Source: Riptortus pedestris
Taxonomy: Eukaryota; Arthropoda; Insecta; Hemiptera; Alydidae
Length of the DNA: 64,000 nucleotides
Assembly: GCA_019009955.1 (NCBI GenBank)
Contig: CM032230.1
Location: 14,862,001 to 14,926,000, forward strand
Direction of reading: 5' to 3'
Below are positions 43,001 through 55,800 of the stretch, piece after piece. Under the pieces are notes generated by a model. That model worked only from the letters and a program-made list of their open reading frames with translations. It was not told the origin of the DNA and did not search any database. Positions within the stretch are counted from its first letter, which is position 1, and each line of letters starts with the position of its first letter. Made by a program: the position numbers and the translations under genes.

Positions 43001-46000
43001 TATTTTACAGTCCCCAGCAAAATTTTGCACATGGCAAAGGAAACATAAATTATTTAAGAATGTTTTATAACTTAGACAGTCTTTTTTGTTGCTTTAGTAA
43101 GATATATTCAATGGTAATTGCTTAACTAGGACAGAACAATATCTTTGGTTTTAATGTAAAATAATTTACTTTTGATATATTATCTATTTCGATGATGTCT
43201 CTTGGAAGTAAGGTATCAACATTTTTTAAACACCATTTTCTTTAACTCGATGTATTAGTAGTCTACGTGTTTTGCATTTTCTTATTTAACAGCATTGTAG
43301 CAGTAAATTCAGAAGAGGTCTCCCTTTACCATGGGCTGACAGCATTTTTTTTATTATTTTTTTTTTTTTTGACGAGGCATTAAATAAAATGTTTGAAAAA
43401 TATAGTGTTTTTATAAATCAAGCTTCAAAAAATGGTGTTTTAATTGGATTTTGACCTATTGTCTCTAGTGATATTCTATATAGGGTTTATATCAAACAAT
43501 TGAATATGTTCTTATAAAAAACTATAGTAAATCATCAACATAAACTAGGAAAAATATGCACATATTCGTAGTTAGGTGGATAGTGACCCCAGTAACTAAA
43601 TCTTGCTATCTAATAAAGGGATAAATTTTCAAATTGGCAACAATTATTTCTTAACCTACAATGATTAAATCCTCAAATGTAAAGGTCAACGGAATAAAAA
43701 CAAAAAATGTCTCCTTTTCCCATCGATGCGTGTACGCGTGGTGTATTGTTTTTGATTTGATGGTAATGTGTGTGTCGTGCTGTAGTGGAATCTGGAAGCA
43801 GTAACCCTGACTCTGGACCTAACTCTCCACCAGTACATGCTACCTCGCAATTATCACCGCCTCCTGGACACACCACTCCTATACAAGAGGTACATTATCA
43901 TTATATTACTTTATACATATATATTATAGAAGAGCCATTAATGTTTTTACTAATTTTTGAATGAATGTATTTGATTAGTCGTAACATCTTAGTATTTCTT
44001 TAGCGTATTAACTTTTTTTGGAGGGGCTCAGGTTAGCCATGTGAGTTAAAGCATTGACCTTAATCTCACATGGCAAACCTAGAGTGGCGAGTTCGATTCT
44101 CGCCTGGGCAAAGTAAATTATTTAGTGACGAAATTCATTAAATAACATCCTAAATACCACTCTAGCTAGAAAAGGGTGGTGACTTGTAGATAACCCGTCC
44201 CAATTAGCCAGAGTTGCAAAAAGTGGACGTTAATAACTAATAATAATGTTACTTTTTTTAATCGTTTTTCTAAATATTTTGGAAAAATAAAGTGTTGCAA
44301 AGTAATTTATGATGTAGTGGATAACACACTACACTTTGCTGTGTGGCTTTGAAGTTTTGAGATGCTGACTCAACATTTTAAGACAATTAAGATTACTACT
44401 TGAATAACATAATAATAATAAACATGAAGTGATTAATTAACTTACACCTTGCCCAGAAATTAAAAGATAACATAAAGAAGTTGTTAACAGTATGTCTACT
44501 AACAATAAATGAAAATTTCCGTGGGGCACTATATAAAGGATGGATTGGAGATCTAAAAACACAAACATTAAGTCTAATAAATCTCTCACCTGGAATGAGA
44601 TGAAGAGAAAAGAAACAATGGAAATACGGGCGAACACAGTTATTTTCTTCAAACAAATTTTCAATCATGTTGAGAGCTAGCCGAAGCTTGCGCATGGACA
44701 TAAACAGTTGTAAGACCAAACACTAAATCTTGCAATGTGAATAACTATTGTGCATTTGCGCATCTTAGAGCAGCCTCAGAAAAAAATGCGTACAGGATCA
44801 GAAAACGAGACAGGATGCCGTCTGAGCTATGAAATAAATAACATTTGTTGTAAACACTAAAAGAAATAAATATATTTAATAAATTCCTATTGCCCAGGTG
44901 AGAAACAAGCTCACTACCTAGAAATAAGTACAGATATGAAATAACTCGAAATATTTAAAGTATGTTTTATGTATAATATATTCTTTGAGGAACGAGAGAG
45001 GTTCAGTCTTCATTCGAGTGTTATCTTCTCCGAACCACCGCTCATTTGAGGCCCTTCATACATGAGCTGTGTAATTAGCAGTTTTCTTAAAGTGCCTAGA
45101 AATTAGGGAATTTATTCCACTTTCAAATTTGATTCCTGTCTAAGATTTGACACCTTGTCGAAATAAACTTGACTGTCTTGACATTATAGTTTGAGTAAAG
45201 ACAACTAACAGGAGATTACATGACGGCAGATGAATAATGTAATTGTCTTGACATTAAGGAAAACTGCTAAAAATACATATGTACTTCTGGAAATAAATAA
45301 ATAAAAAAGCAATAAATAAAACCAAATTATTAATCACCAAAAAAAAAATACTAAAATTAATGAACTCAAATGAAATTACATTGATAATTTCATTAATTAA
45401 ATAAAAAAGGGAATCAGGTTGGTCTGAAAAAGAAACATTGTTCTTAATCTCACTTGGTAAACCTTCTCAACAGAGTTGTGAGTTAGATTCTCATCTGGGC
45501 AATAGGATTTTATTTAGTGACAAACTCATTAAATAAAATCCTTTTTAGTTGTTATTTTGTTTAACCCTGATCAAATGATTGATAAATTTAATAAAGTTTG
45601 TTGTTAATCTCTTTAATTATTTTATAGGTATATTTTAATATAGTTCTACACTGTATATATCATTGAGTAATAAATTGTTTTATGTGATAACGTAATATTT
45701 TTTGTTTTGCAGGAGGGTGAGCCAGGCTACGGTCAGACATCGGTGAGGTCAGAGCAGAGTGGGTCGCTGTCCGACCTATCGTCACTCTACAGCAGCCCCT
45801 CCATGCCCAACATCTCCCTCGGCAGGCCTCCAAACACCACTCCTCCTGTAAATACACTACACAGCTTTTTCATTTATCCAACCAAATATTATTTATAAAA
45901 AAAGTCTGTCAAGCAGGTACTGTGTAAAATAAGCAAATTTCACACGTACAGGTACGACATACTACTGATCTCTTCTCCCCCTATATTTTCCATTTCTAAG

Positions 46001-49000
46001 TAAACGTTTAGTATCTTGAAATAGAGGTTTGCTAAAGGCTGAAAAAAGAAAGTATGAAAAACTCGTTTAATATTTGAGTTATGAGAAAATGTATAGAACT
46101 GTGCAATTGTAGAACATCAATAGTTTAACAAGATTGGCACTATAACATTTTCTGGCACTGCACTTAATAACAGAGATATTTTGAATTTTTGTACTTCTCT
46201 CCCCCTTATTCCTGAACCAAATTTGATCTGTTCTATACTTCATATTTAACCATACATTCAATACTATCAAGGACGTAATAACCCAGTAGTTTATCGCCCA
46301 AAAAGCAATTAACCTAACCTAATACTAGCTAGCACATACTTCTCATTGGATCTTTACTTAGATATAGAATTTATTTGGTGAGATGAAATCACTACTGTGT
46401 CATACCATCTGCTTGGTTTACTTGCGTGACAGACTTTTATCATATTACTGGTTTTATTTCTATTAATGAGGGGTTATTTGTGTTCATTATTTTTTATGAT
46501 CATTTCAATGCAAAATTTTGAAAGAGCCTATTTTTTACTATAATATTTATTATTTCAAGTTGAAACAAGTTACACTGAATATAAAAAAGCATATATTCTT
46601 TTGGCATTGTCGTTTTTTCAAAAGTGAATGCTCAGCTTTGCCAAACTGTTTTAATGCTATGTAAATTTTTGCGTTTTCATTACAGGAAGGGAGTAAGCTT
46701 GCACCAGTGTCAGAAGCTGAGGTTCGAGCAGCATTTGCAGCAAGACTCGGCATGCCGCTCACTGGCCAGATGCTACCTGGAACTCTACCCTTCTACCCCA
46801 CTCTACCAGGTATATATATTGGTTCTTCATTAAACAGATTGAACTGATAAGGTGACAGAGAGCACCTTTTGTAATGTTAGTTTCCCTTTCACATCCATTA
46901 ATAATGATTTGTATACTCTTGACTTTTTGTTAATATTCCAAATTAGCCTTCTGTCATCCTATTTTGCGCAAACATTAGTTTTAATTTAACGGTGTCAAAA
47001 GCTTCTTCTCGATCTTCAAGTGCAACTACAGTTATTTCATTCATGTCTCCCCTTCTCTCCAGAGTAACTTTTAGTGGATCGAAATCCAAATTGATCTCGT
47101 CGACATAAAGGTCAATTTTGTTCTTAGTCTATTTTTAATTATACATAATAATATTTTAGATTCACAGGAAAGAATAGAAATAGTTCTGTAATTATTGCAG
47201 TTTGTTATGCTATCTTTATTAGTTATAATGATTGTTTGACTTTTGGTAAACTGAGAGGGAATATTTTCATAACAATTTCTGATTACATTGAACTTCTTCA
47301 TTTCACTATCAAGGTTCTTAAGCTGTTCAGCTGGTATCTCATCAACCCCAGTTTCTTTTTAATCTTTCAAACTCTGAAGAGCGTGATTGAATTCCTCCAT
47401 TAAAATGTTATAATCATCTTTATCTGATATTTCACTGTCAGTAGTAACAAAATCCCTATAAAGTTCTTCTGTATATTCTCTCCAATGGTCACATATTTCA
47501 TTATTAACAAATAGTATTTGCCATTTTTGTTTTTCACTATGATAGACCTAAGTTTCGGCTTCATCTGCAAGGATTTGATTTTTAAGGGGAAAAGAAAACC
47601 TTGTATATCATATAATCAGTAAAATAAATAAGAAAATATCCCCCAGTTTGGTTGTTGTGTAATTCATAAAGAAAATCATTTCGATCATATTACCCTTCTA
47701 CTCCACCTTACTGTGTTTGTAACAATGTGGCAACTAGAAATAGAGACCAAACATTTAATTTAAAAATGTTTATTAAGTGAGCTAGTCCTTCTCTCAAGAA
47801 CTACTTTCAGTTATTTGAATAAAATATATAGTATTTTTTTTAACTACTTTTCTGAAAATTCTAGCTCTTATTTTTTCACCCAGTCCCTCTCAGCATCAAA
47901 AGGTAATTGGGTAGGTATTTTTATAAAGAAATGGCGACATTATCTGTAATGCCACCTCAACACCACTTGACCTCATCTAAGTCCTTATCCTGGATGGACC
48001 GTTGAACTAAATATTTTCATTTTCTTTTTTTAATTAATAATACTGTGTATATATTGTTACAGTTATTGACGCAGAGTATAGTAACCCTACTTCGCCTAGC
48101 TTCATCCAGAAGCAGATGCAGAGCTTGGAGCAGGCGAGGCCCCACATTCCAGCGAGTGCTATCTACCACCCTCCGACGCCCATCACAGATACACAGGTAT
48201 AATATACACTCATCTTATTAATATTCATCTTGTTGTTCTTCTTCAATGTTTTACATAAAACTAAAGGTCAAAATCATTAATTGAATCAGGATTATCAAAT
48301 AAATTAAAATGCCAGCATAGACCAACAGAAAATCACGAGAATATTGTGAGAAATAAAAATGAAATGAAATGGATTTATTTCCATTAAATATTAACATATC
48401 GTAATAGGATACATCAAATATTTTTGTTTTTTATAGAAAAATTTACTAATATTATGTCAATTAATTTTTTTACATATTGAATAGCCCTTATACTTATATA
48501 ATACATTCGTAGCTCAAATTCCATGGTGTAAAGTGAAGTGGTATCAGAGTTTGATTCCACACAACTTCCGCTATCACACATTGTGCGAATTCAGCATGAC
48601 TTTGTTTAAATAATACATTTTACAAATTAAATAATCGAAATGCTCTTATAGTTTATATTTATTTTGGAAGTAAACAAAAAGTTATTTTCTAATTAAAATA
48701 AATAATAATTGAGAAGGGTAGGTGGCAGAGATTTGTTACCTCCCTATTCCAAATCATAGAACTATCATATAAGTCTAAAAATATAACATGATTTGCCATA
48801 ATATGCCTATATTACAAACACTTTAATGAGTAATAATAAAATTGTTGACTCCCGCTATATTTTAACGTATATCTAATTTAATCTTCAGTATACGACAAAA
48901 GTACATATAATAAAAATTACTTTAAATAACAAAATAAACAACATTTGTTTTGTGTATCATTGTCGAAAAACCAATAGGAAATGAAATATCTCAGTTTTTC

Positions 49001-49817
49001 ATTTCAGGCTTCCCTAATAACACCCACCCCTGTTTCTTCCTGGCAATTTTGGGACAGCTTATAAACATGGGGGAGCTATTACTAATTTGCATACCGAATT
49101 TTGTTTAGTTCAGTTCAGTCTTTTGTGCCCAATAAAATTGATGACTCCCGCTATAGTTTTTAGTGTAAATCTCATTTATACTTTGGTATACGAAAAACAT
49201 TTATAAAACAAAGTAAACAACTTTTGTTATGTGCACCTTTGTCAAAAAACCAATAGGAAATGAAATATCACAATTTATCATTTCAGGTCTCCCTTAAAAC
49301 CACCTCTCCTGTTCATTCCTGGAAATATTTATATAGCTTATAATCAAAGAATCATTAATGTTAACCCACATACAGAGTTTGTTAATTTTGGTTTAGTCTT
49401 TTGTGCCCTTTAAAATTGTTGACTCCCTCTAGATATATCTCGTTTATACTTCGGTATATGACTAAAGTGTGTATATCAAAAGTTACTCTCATTAACAAAA
49501 TAAACAACTTTTGTTATGTGCATATCTGCCAAAAAAGCAATAGGAAACGAAATATTGCCATTTTTTATTTCAGGCCTCCCTTGTAACCCCTACTTCTGTT
49601 CGTCTCAGAGAATATTTGTATAGCCTATAGTCTAAGTTTGATTAGTAGTTATACACATACCGAGGTTCATAAAATTCGGTTCAGCTGTTTATGCGTGAAA
49701 AGGTAAAAAACAAAGAAACAGACACCAAAGCCACAAATTGCAGATATTGTGTCTATGACATGTGAAACGAAAAATCATGAAATTTCAGAAAAAATTCAAT
49801 GTACAGACAGAGGTTAC

Positions 49818-49868
<51 letters not shown>

Positions 49869-52800
49869 ATAAGAAATGATTAATTATTTAATGTTGACGC
49901 ATTTGTGTGTATTGCAGGTGGCCCACGCTAGGTTGAATAAGGCAGGGCATAGGCCGCTGGGCAGGACACAGTCTGCACCCCTCCCTCTCGGCCACCCCAT
50001 GCTCAATACTAGCCAACATCATAACACCATTGTACACTACGAGGATAGTTACAGGGAAGCCCAGCCGTCCATCTCGAGCAACCTACTCAAACAGGTATTG
50101 CAATATTTCATTATGGAATATGCTTAGATTCAAATGTGTCTCGTCAAATCATTCTACAATACCTAGTCCTGGAATTTATAATGAATCAGAATAATTTTTA
50201 TCTCAAACAATCAAATTTTAGTAGTCCAAGAATTTTGGGGGGGGGGGGGTCACAAGAACATATTTGCATCTATCTCGTATAATAAAGGTCTCTGGGGAAA
50301 AAAAATTTGGTATTTAAGCTTCGAATAATGTGTCTTATTATATAACAGAGTATTGTTTATGTAACAAGAGTAGAAGTAGGGTTTTACTGAAGGCTGAAAA
50401 CTGAAAAATGCAAATATCTCGGTTAATATTCAAGATAGAGAATAAATCTATAGTAAAGTTATAGATATTTCGAATTTTCAAATTTTTTCCCCCTCTAACC
50501 CCCCCTCCCCCTGGTCCGATTTCAGCCATTAACGAACTTGATCTTTCTGTTTTCATGAAATGACTAAATATCAGGTTTGGTAACGATCAAACAGAAATAT
50601 ATAAATACAGTTTGGAATGAACCACATTTTTGTCATCTACTAGGTAGGATCGATGGACATTTGAAGAAAAATTTCAAAAATCGGGTCATGAGTACAACCT
50701 TAATAGCTCTTAAGAGAAAAATACTAAAAGGGTGGTAACCTGTAGATTGCCTGTCCTAATTAACCTTAATAGTGAAAAGTGGACATTAATAAATAATTTT
50801 ACGTATAAACAGTTAATAGCAAACATCTTTAATGAAAACGAAATAGTAACACTGATAAATAACTACAATAAAAGAAAGAAATTTGGAACTGTTAAATAAT
50901 TCTCAAATTAATTTTTTTTCAGCAAATCCGACAGACTGTTCTTACGAGGGTTGGCAGTCGTGTCCAATCCCTGGCAAATTCTCACTTGGAAAACACTCCA
51001 GAATCTGATGATAACTCCGAGGTAAATATTCATTAGTATAATAATATAGTCCATAGTTAGGATAGAAAAGCTATTCAGCTGCAGGCCTTGGCCCTTTGTG
51101 GGCTGTACATTTTCATTTTTATAGTTTATAGTTATATTTAAGTCTTCAAATTTTATAGTCTCCGATGACAATTTTTTTTCGGTGCAAATTTTATTGAAAC
51201 TGCCCTACATGTTTCATCGCTTGTTTGCCACCTCTTCAGGGGCTTTAAAAAAAAAAATATTAATAACATTAATTTAACACTTTCCTTAATAATTCTTTGT
51301 TATAATTAAATTAATCGATTTTAAATTATGACGCGAAATAATCAAGTTCAAGATTGATTTGTAAATAATCGATTTGTAGTCAGCTGACTAGGGGAACCTC
51401 TCAGTATTAACTACCTCCTCAGTGAGGACAGTCGCAACAGAATGTAAAAGGTAAACGAGCACTTCAGAAATGTAAGTAGCAATTTATAATTAGATTTAAT
51501 AAATATATCATAGATGTACTAATGCAATATATAGTAAAAGAATTATTAAGGGATGTGTTAAATTAATGTTATTAATAATTTTATATATATATTTTTAAAA
51601 AGGGATAGCCCCTGAAGAGGTGGCAAATAAGCCGCGAAACATGTAGGGCAGTTTCAATAAAGTTTGCACCGAAAAAATGTCTTTTAATGGAGACCCTTGC
51701 CATAAAATTTGAAGAATATATAAATAATATTGGACCCAGAATAAGAAGAATTATATTTAAGTCTATCTAAAGTCAAATCAACGATGAAATACAGTGTATT
51801 AAGTATTTATTTACCTCTAGCACCTGGAAGCTTATAATATACAGGATCGATGTGTGTTTTGTAGGTGATAGACCTGACGGAGAAGAGCAGGAGGTGCCGC
51901 AGCGAGGATGAGGAGAGGAGACAGCTGCAGGAGGAGAGGGACCTGATGATGCGCCAAGGGAATGGGGCTAGGACCTGTGTCGGGCGTCCTCTAGCCCGTG
52001 CTTTGTCATCCCCTCTAGTTGCTCTTGTCTCCGATAATCAGGCTCTCTCCCCCAAGCTCACTGGGTGCGTATACACTATCTATCTACACACTCTCTCTTG
52101 CTCACTCACAGAGCTATAATATATTTAAGTATATTATTCTACTTTCATTACCCAGTTTATGATTACATATAAGTACTGTATTGTGAAAATATGACCTATT
52201 TAACTTCACTTTAGCTAACCTATAGTGAGTGGAAGCTCAACAAAATAATGAATACTTCAAATGATTATTTTAAAAAACATTTTTATTTCTCTACTAGTTT
52301 CACACCAATATCACGCCTCATCGGGTGAAATTCTACTACAAAAAGGCTATTAAACTAACAGCTACATTTTTCTATAGGACCTTCCACTTGCCGTGCCAGT
52401 CAGAGACTGGCTTAAATGGTGTCTAAAATATATATAATTCATATGTTTTATTTCTGTTTTTGTATTGATCACCTTTTAGCAGATTTCCCTTAAATGTATA
52501 TATATTATACTGTTAACACTCTAGCTGTGCAATTTTTGTCTGATTGTAACCAAACTCGATGTTTAAACATTGTAAAAACAAAGATCAAGTTCGTTAACGG
52601 CTTAAATCTGACCAAGGGGAGGGGGGTTTAGAGGAGGGAATTTTGAAAATTCTTAATATCTCTCTTATTATGTGTTGGATCGAAAAATTGTGTAGAACCA
52701 ATCTTATTGCAAATGTTACACACTTCATAAGTTGTAATGCCCGTTTTTCACAATCTTGATTATTAACCAAGATATTTGCAGTTTTTAGTTTTCGGCCTTC

Positions 52801-55800
52801 AGTAAACCCCCACTCCTACTCATGTCATATTAACAAAAAGATGTAATATGAAGCACTTCATTTGAAGCCTAAATTCCAAATATTGTTCTCATTAAACACA
52901 AATACGTGATGCACGTGGGAAATCTGCTTAGTTAACGCAGCCTGGGTTTTCTATTTTTTATGATGTGTATATTCTCTTTTTTACTCCTTTTCCTTATATT
53001 TATTTCTTTTTCTATTATACTTACTTTTTCAAAATGAAAGTTATGGTTGCATTTAAATGGGTCGTCAGCTAAGGACGTTTTATTGCCTTTATGATCAACA
53101 TTTATAACATGTTGTCTGATTCTTCTTTTGAGTAATTGTGATGATTCCCCTATACAACTTTTATTACAACATACAGTTTATTTTGTATACATTATATTTG
53201 GGTTAATTTTAATTTATCTTTTATATGGCTGAAGCTATTGTTCACTCTGTTTTGATATTTCCAAGTGATTTGTCCAATCTCTTTAAATATCGATGAAATC
53301 TTCCTGGCTACTGTGGGGATATAATTCATTGTTCAACACATTTTTTGTTTCACTATATTTTTTATTTGCAACATTAGTACTCTTTTGGTTGTCTGTATTT
53401 ATAATTATATTTTCCTTGGCCACTGTTTAATTGTCAGTTTTATTATTATAGAAATGATTAATTTTTGTTTGAACTAATTTTATTTTCTTAAAATTAGTAA
53501 TAATGTCACCATCAGTATCATCATCACTACGTTTGCTTTTTCCATTAAAATTATGTATCTTTTATTTTAGCATTGTTTTGCATTTTTGGACGTTTAACAT
53601 CATTTATAAGAATGTTGTAATCTCTTTTTCTTTCCGACTGGCGCAGCTAGTGGAAGGTCCTATAGAAAGGTGTAGCCATTAGTTTAATAGCCTTATTGTA
53701 GAAGAATTTGCCCTGATGAGGCGTCATTTGGACGCGAAACTAGTAGAGAACTAAAAATGATTTTTAAAATAATCATTTTAAGTATTCATTATTTTGTTGA
53801 CCTTTAGCCATAGATTAGTTAAAGATAAGTATTGTATTTAAACTTATCTCATTTATCGGAATTATTCAATTATTTTATCCTTATTTTGTTTCTTATCATT
53901 GAGGATGCTTTTAATTTTATTTTTTTTTGTGTTTAGGAGTCCACAAAGATTGACGACCGGACTCGCATTTGACTCAGGCATGTTGAAGCATGCATGTATC
54001 TGCGGAGAGAATGGCTGGCACCCTGAGCATGGTGGGCGGCTCCAATCAGTCTGGGCGAGGCTCTGTGAGACAGGGCTGACTAGTCGCTGTGCCAGGGTTC
54101 GATCGAGGAAAGCTACCCTCGAGGAAATACAGACTTGCCATTCCGAACCTCACACTCTCCTTTTTGGTACGTTTCAAAGCTCGTCATCAAGTCTTAAGGT
54201 TGTGGCCATTAAGTTTCTGGTCAAAAATGATTTTGCCATGAAAAAAATTCACACAGGGATTGCGTTAATTAAGCAGATTTGCCACGTGTGTCGCGTATTT
54301 GCATTTATCTCAAAAAGTAAATGTTCAATGAGAACAATATTTGGTATTTAGGCTTCAAACAATGTGCTTTATAATGTAACCGCTTATTGTTAATATGACA
54401 TGAGTAGGAGTGGGAGTTTACTGAAGGTCAAAAACTGAAAAACGTGAATATCTCCATTAATAATCCATATAGTGAAAAAACATACATAACAACATTTATA
54501 GAAAATTACATTTCCAATAAGATTGCTTCTATACAATATTTCGATCCAATGTATACTAAAGGGGATATTAAGATTTTTCAAAATTCCCCCTCTAAAACCC
54601 CCCTTCCACTGGTCGGATTTCAGGGATTAATGAACTTGATCTTTAATTTTACATAAAACGTTTAAATATCGAGTTTGGTAATGGTGAAATAAAAATTTCA
54701 ACCACTAGTAGAGCATTAAGAGACAAATATATATATATATATTTAATTTTGAACGGACCTCATTTTCGTCATCTCCTGGGTTCAATCCATGGACATTTAA
54801 GGAAATTTTTCAAAAATCGCATTGTAGGTATGACTTCAATAGCTGATTTCTCCTAAGGGAAATCTGCTAAAATTAAGCAATGATTTTGCATTAAGCCATT
54901 AATGAATAAAGAAAAAAAGACTTTGACATCTATGACGATTAACCTGACCCAGAATTTACGATTTATAAACGAATGGTGATAATGTTAGATGCTGTTTAAC
55001 TTGTATTATGATAATAATGCAATTCAAACAAACTGCCTTTCTTAATAAAGATGACCTCAGGCTCGTTCGAGTGTCAGATTTCATTATTTTCATCAAATTC
55101 TTAAAATTTTAAGAATTTGAATTTTTTTATTATTTAATTCTTAATTAGCCTTCATTTTAATTATAGTAATTTAGAAACTTATCTTTCAGGCTTTTTTTTT
55201 ACCTGATATTCAATTATTCTTCATATTTTTATAAGTAAAGGGTCACCAATAAAAATACTTTCCTTTATTTCATAGTTGCCTTACTTATTTCATGGTCTAA
55301 TATACCACCTCCTCAAGGGCCTAAGTAGTTAGATTTATTAAATTGTATTATTAATCATTATCAAAAGACTCTTCTGAATGCATTTGATAAGCCACAGAAT
55401 TACAAAACACCGACACATAAAAAAATCTTAGCAATTTTATAAATTATTTTTTTTTATTTATAGAAAATGGATGGCCAATAAAGAGGTGTTATATTGGTAA
55501 AATTTGAAAAACCTCTAGTTAATATATTTTAGTATGTTAATAAAATCCTTAGCCCTACTCTAGCTAAAAAAAGGCGGTAATCTATGTATAACTCATCCCA
55601 ATAATTAGCTCTAGTAGCACAAATTGGACTTTTCATTTTGTCTTTAGTAATAATCTCATTTATTTTTACTTGCAGGTACAAATCCTCTGCACAGGCAGAA
55701 ATTGGATATGTCAAAACTCTCTCAACTTCCAATAAAAAGTTTTGTCCGATTGCCCTGCGGAGGTGTAGGTGTCGACTCAGACACAACTTGGAATGATATC

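Larger units (their letters stand above)
52250..53795. mobile_element. Penelope-like element remnant with inverted hammerhead-like ends
   Basis: Left arm 52250-52420 and right arm 53620-53795 are inverted copies (CTACTAGTTTC / GAAACTAGTAG; GGCTATTAAACTAA / TTAGTTTAATAGCC; GACCTTCCACT / AGTGGAAGGTC). Between them, on the - strand, is a GIY-YIG endonuclease remnant (52955-53170) and an inserted HINE copy. This links the hammerhead-type inverted ends to Penelope-like elements. Confidence 0.7.

Noticed and set aside
44030..44120. Possible tRNA gene
   Set aside because: The A- and B-box-like words recur in at least six copies with a common non-tRNA tail, and no cloverleaf with anticodon arm is convincing; it is a SINE.
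46624..46833. Alternative + strand frame over exon 10
   Set aside because: It does not join exon 9 or exon 11 in phase, and its protein has no HDAC4 similarity.
53899..53936. Upstream Met extending exon 15 (hydrophobic [12 protein letters not shown])
   Set aside because: It is the poly-pyrimidine tract and acceptor of intron 14, not a signal peptide.
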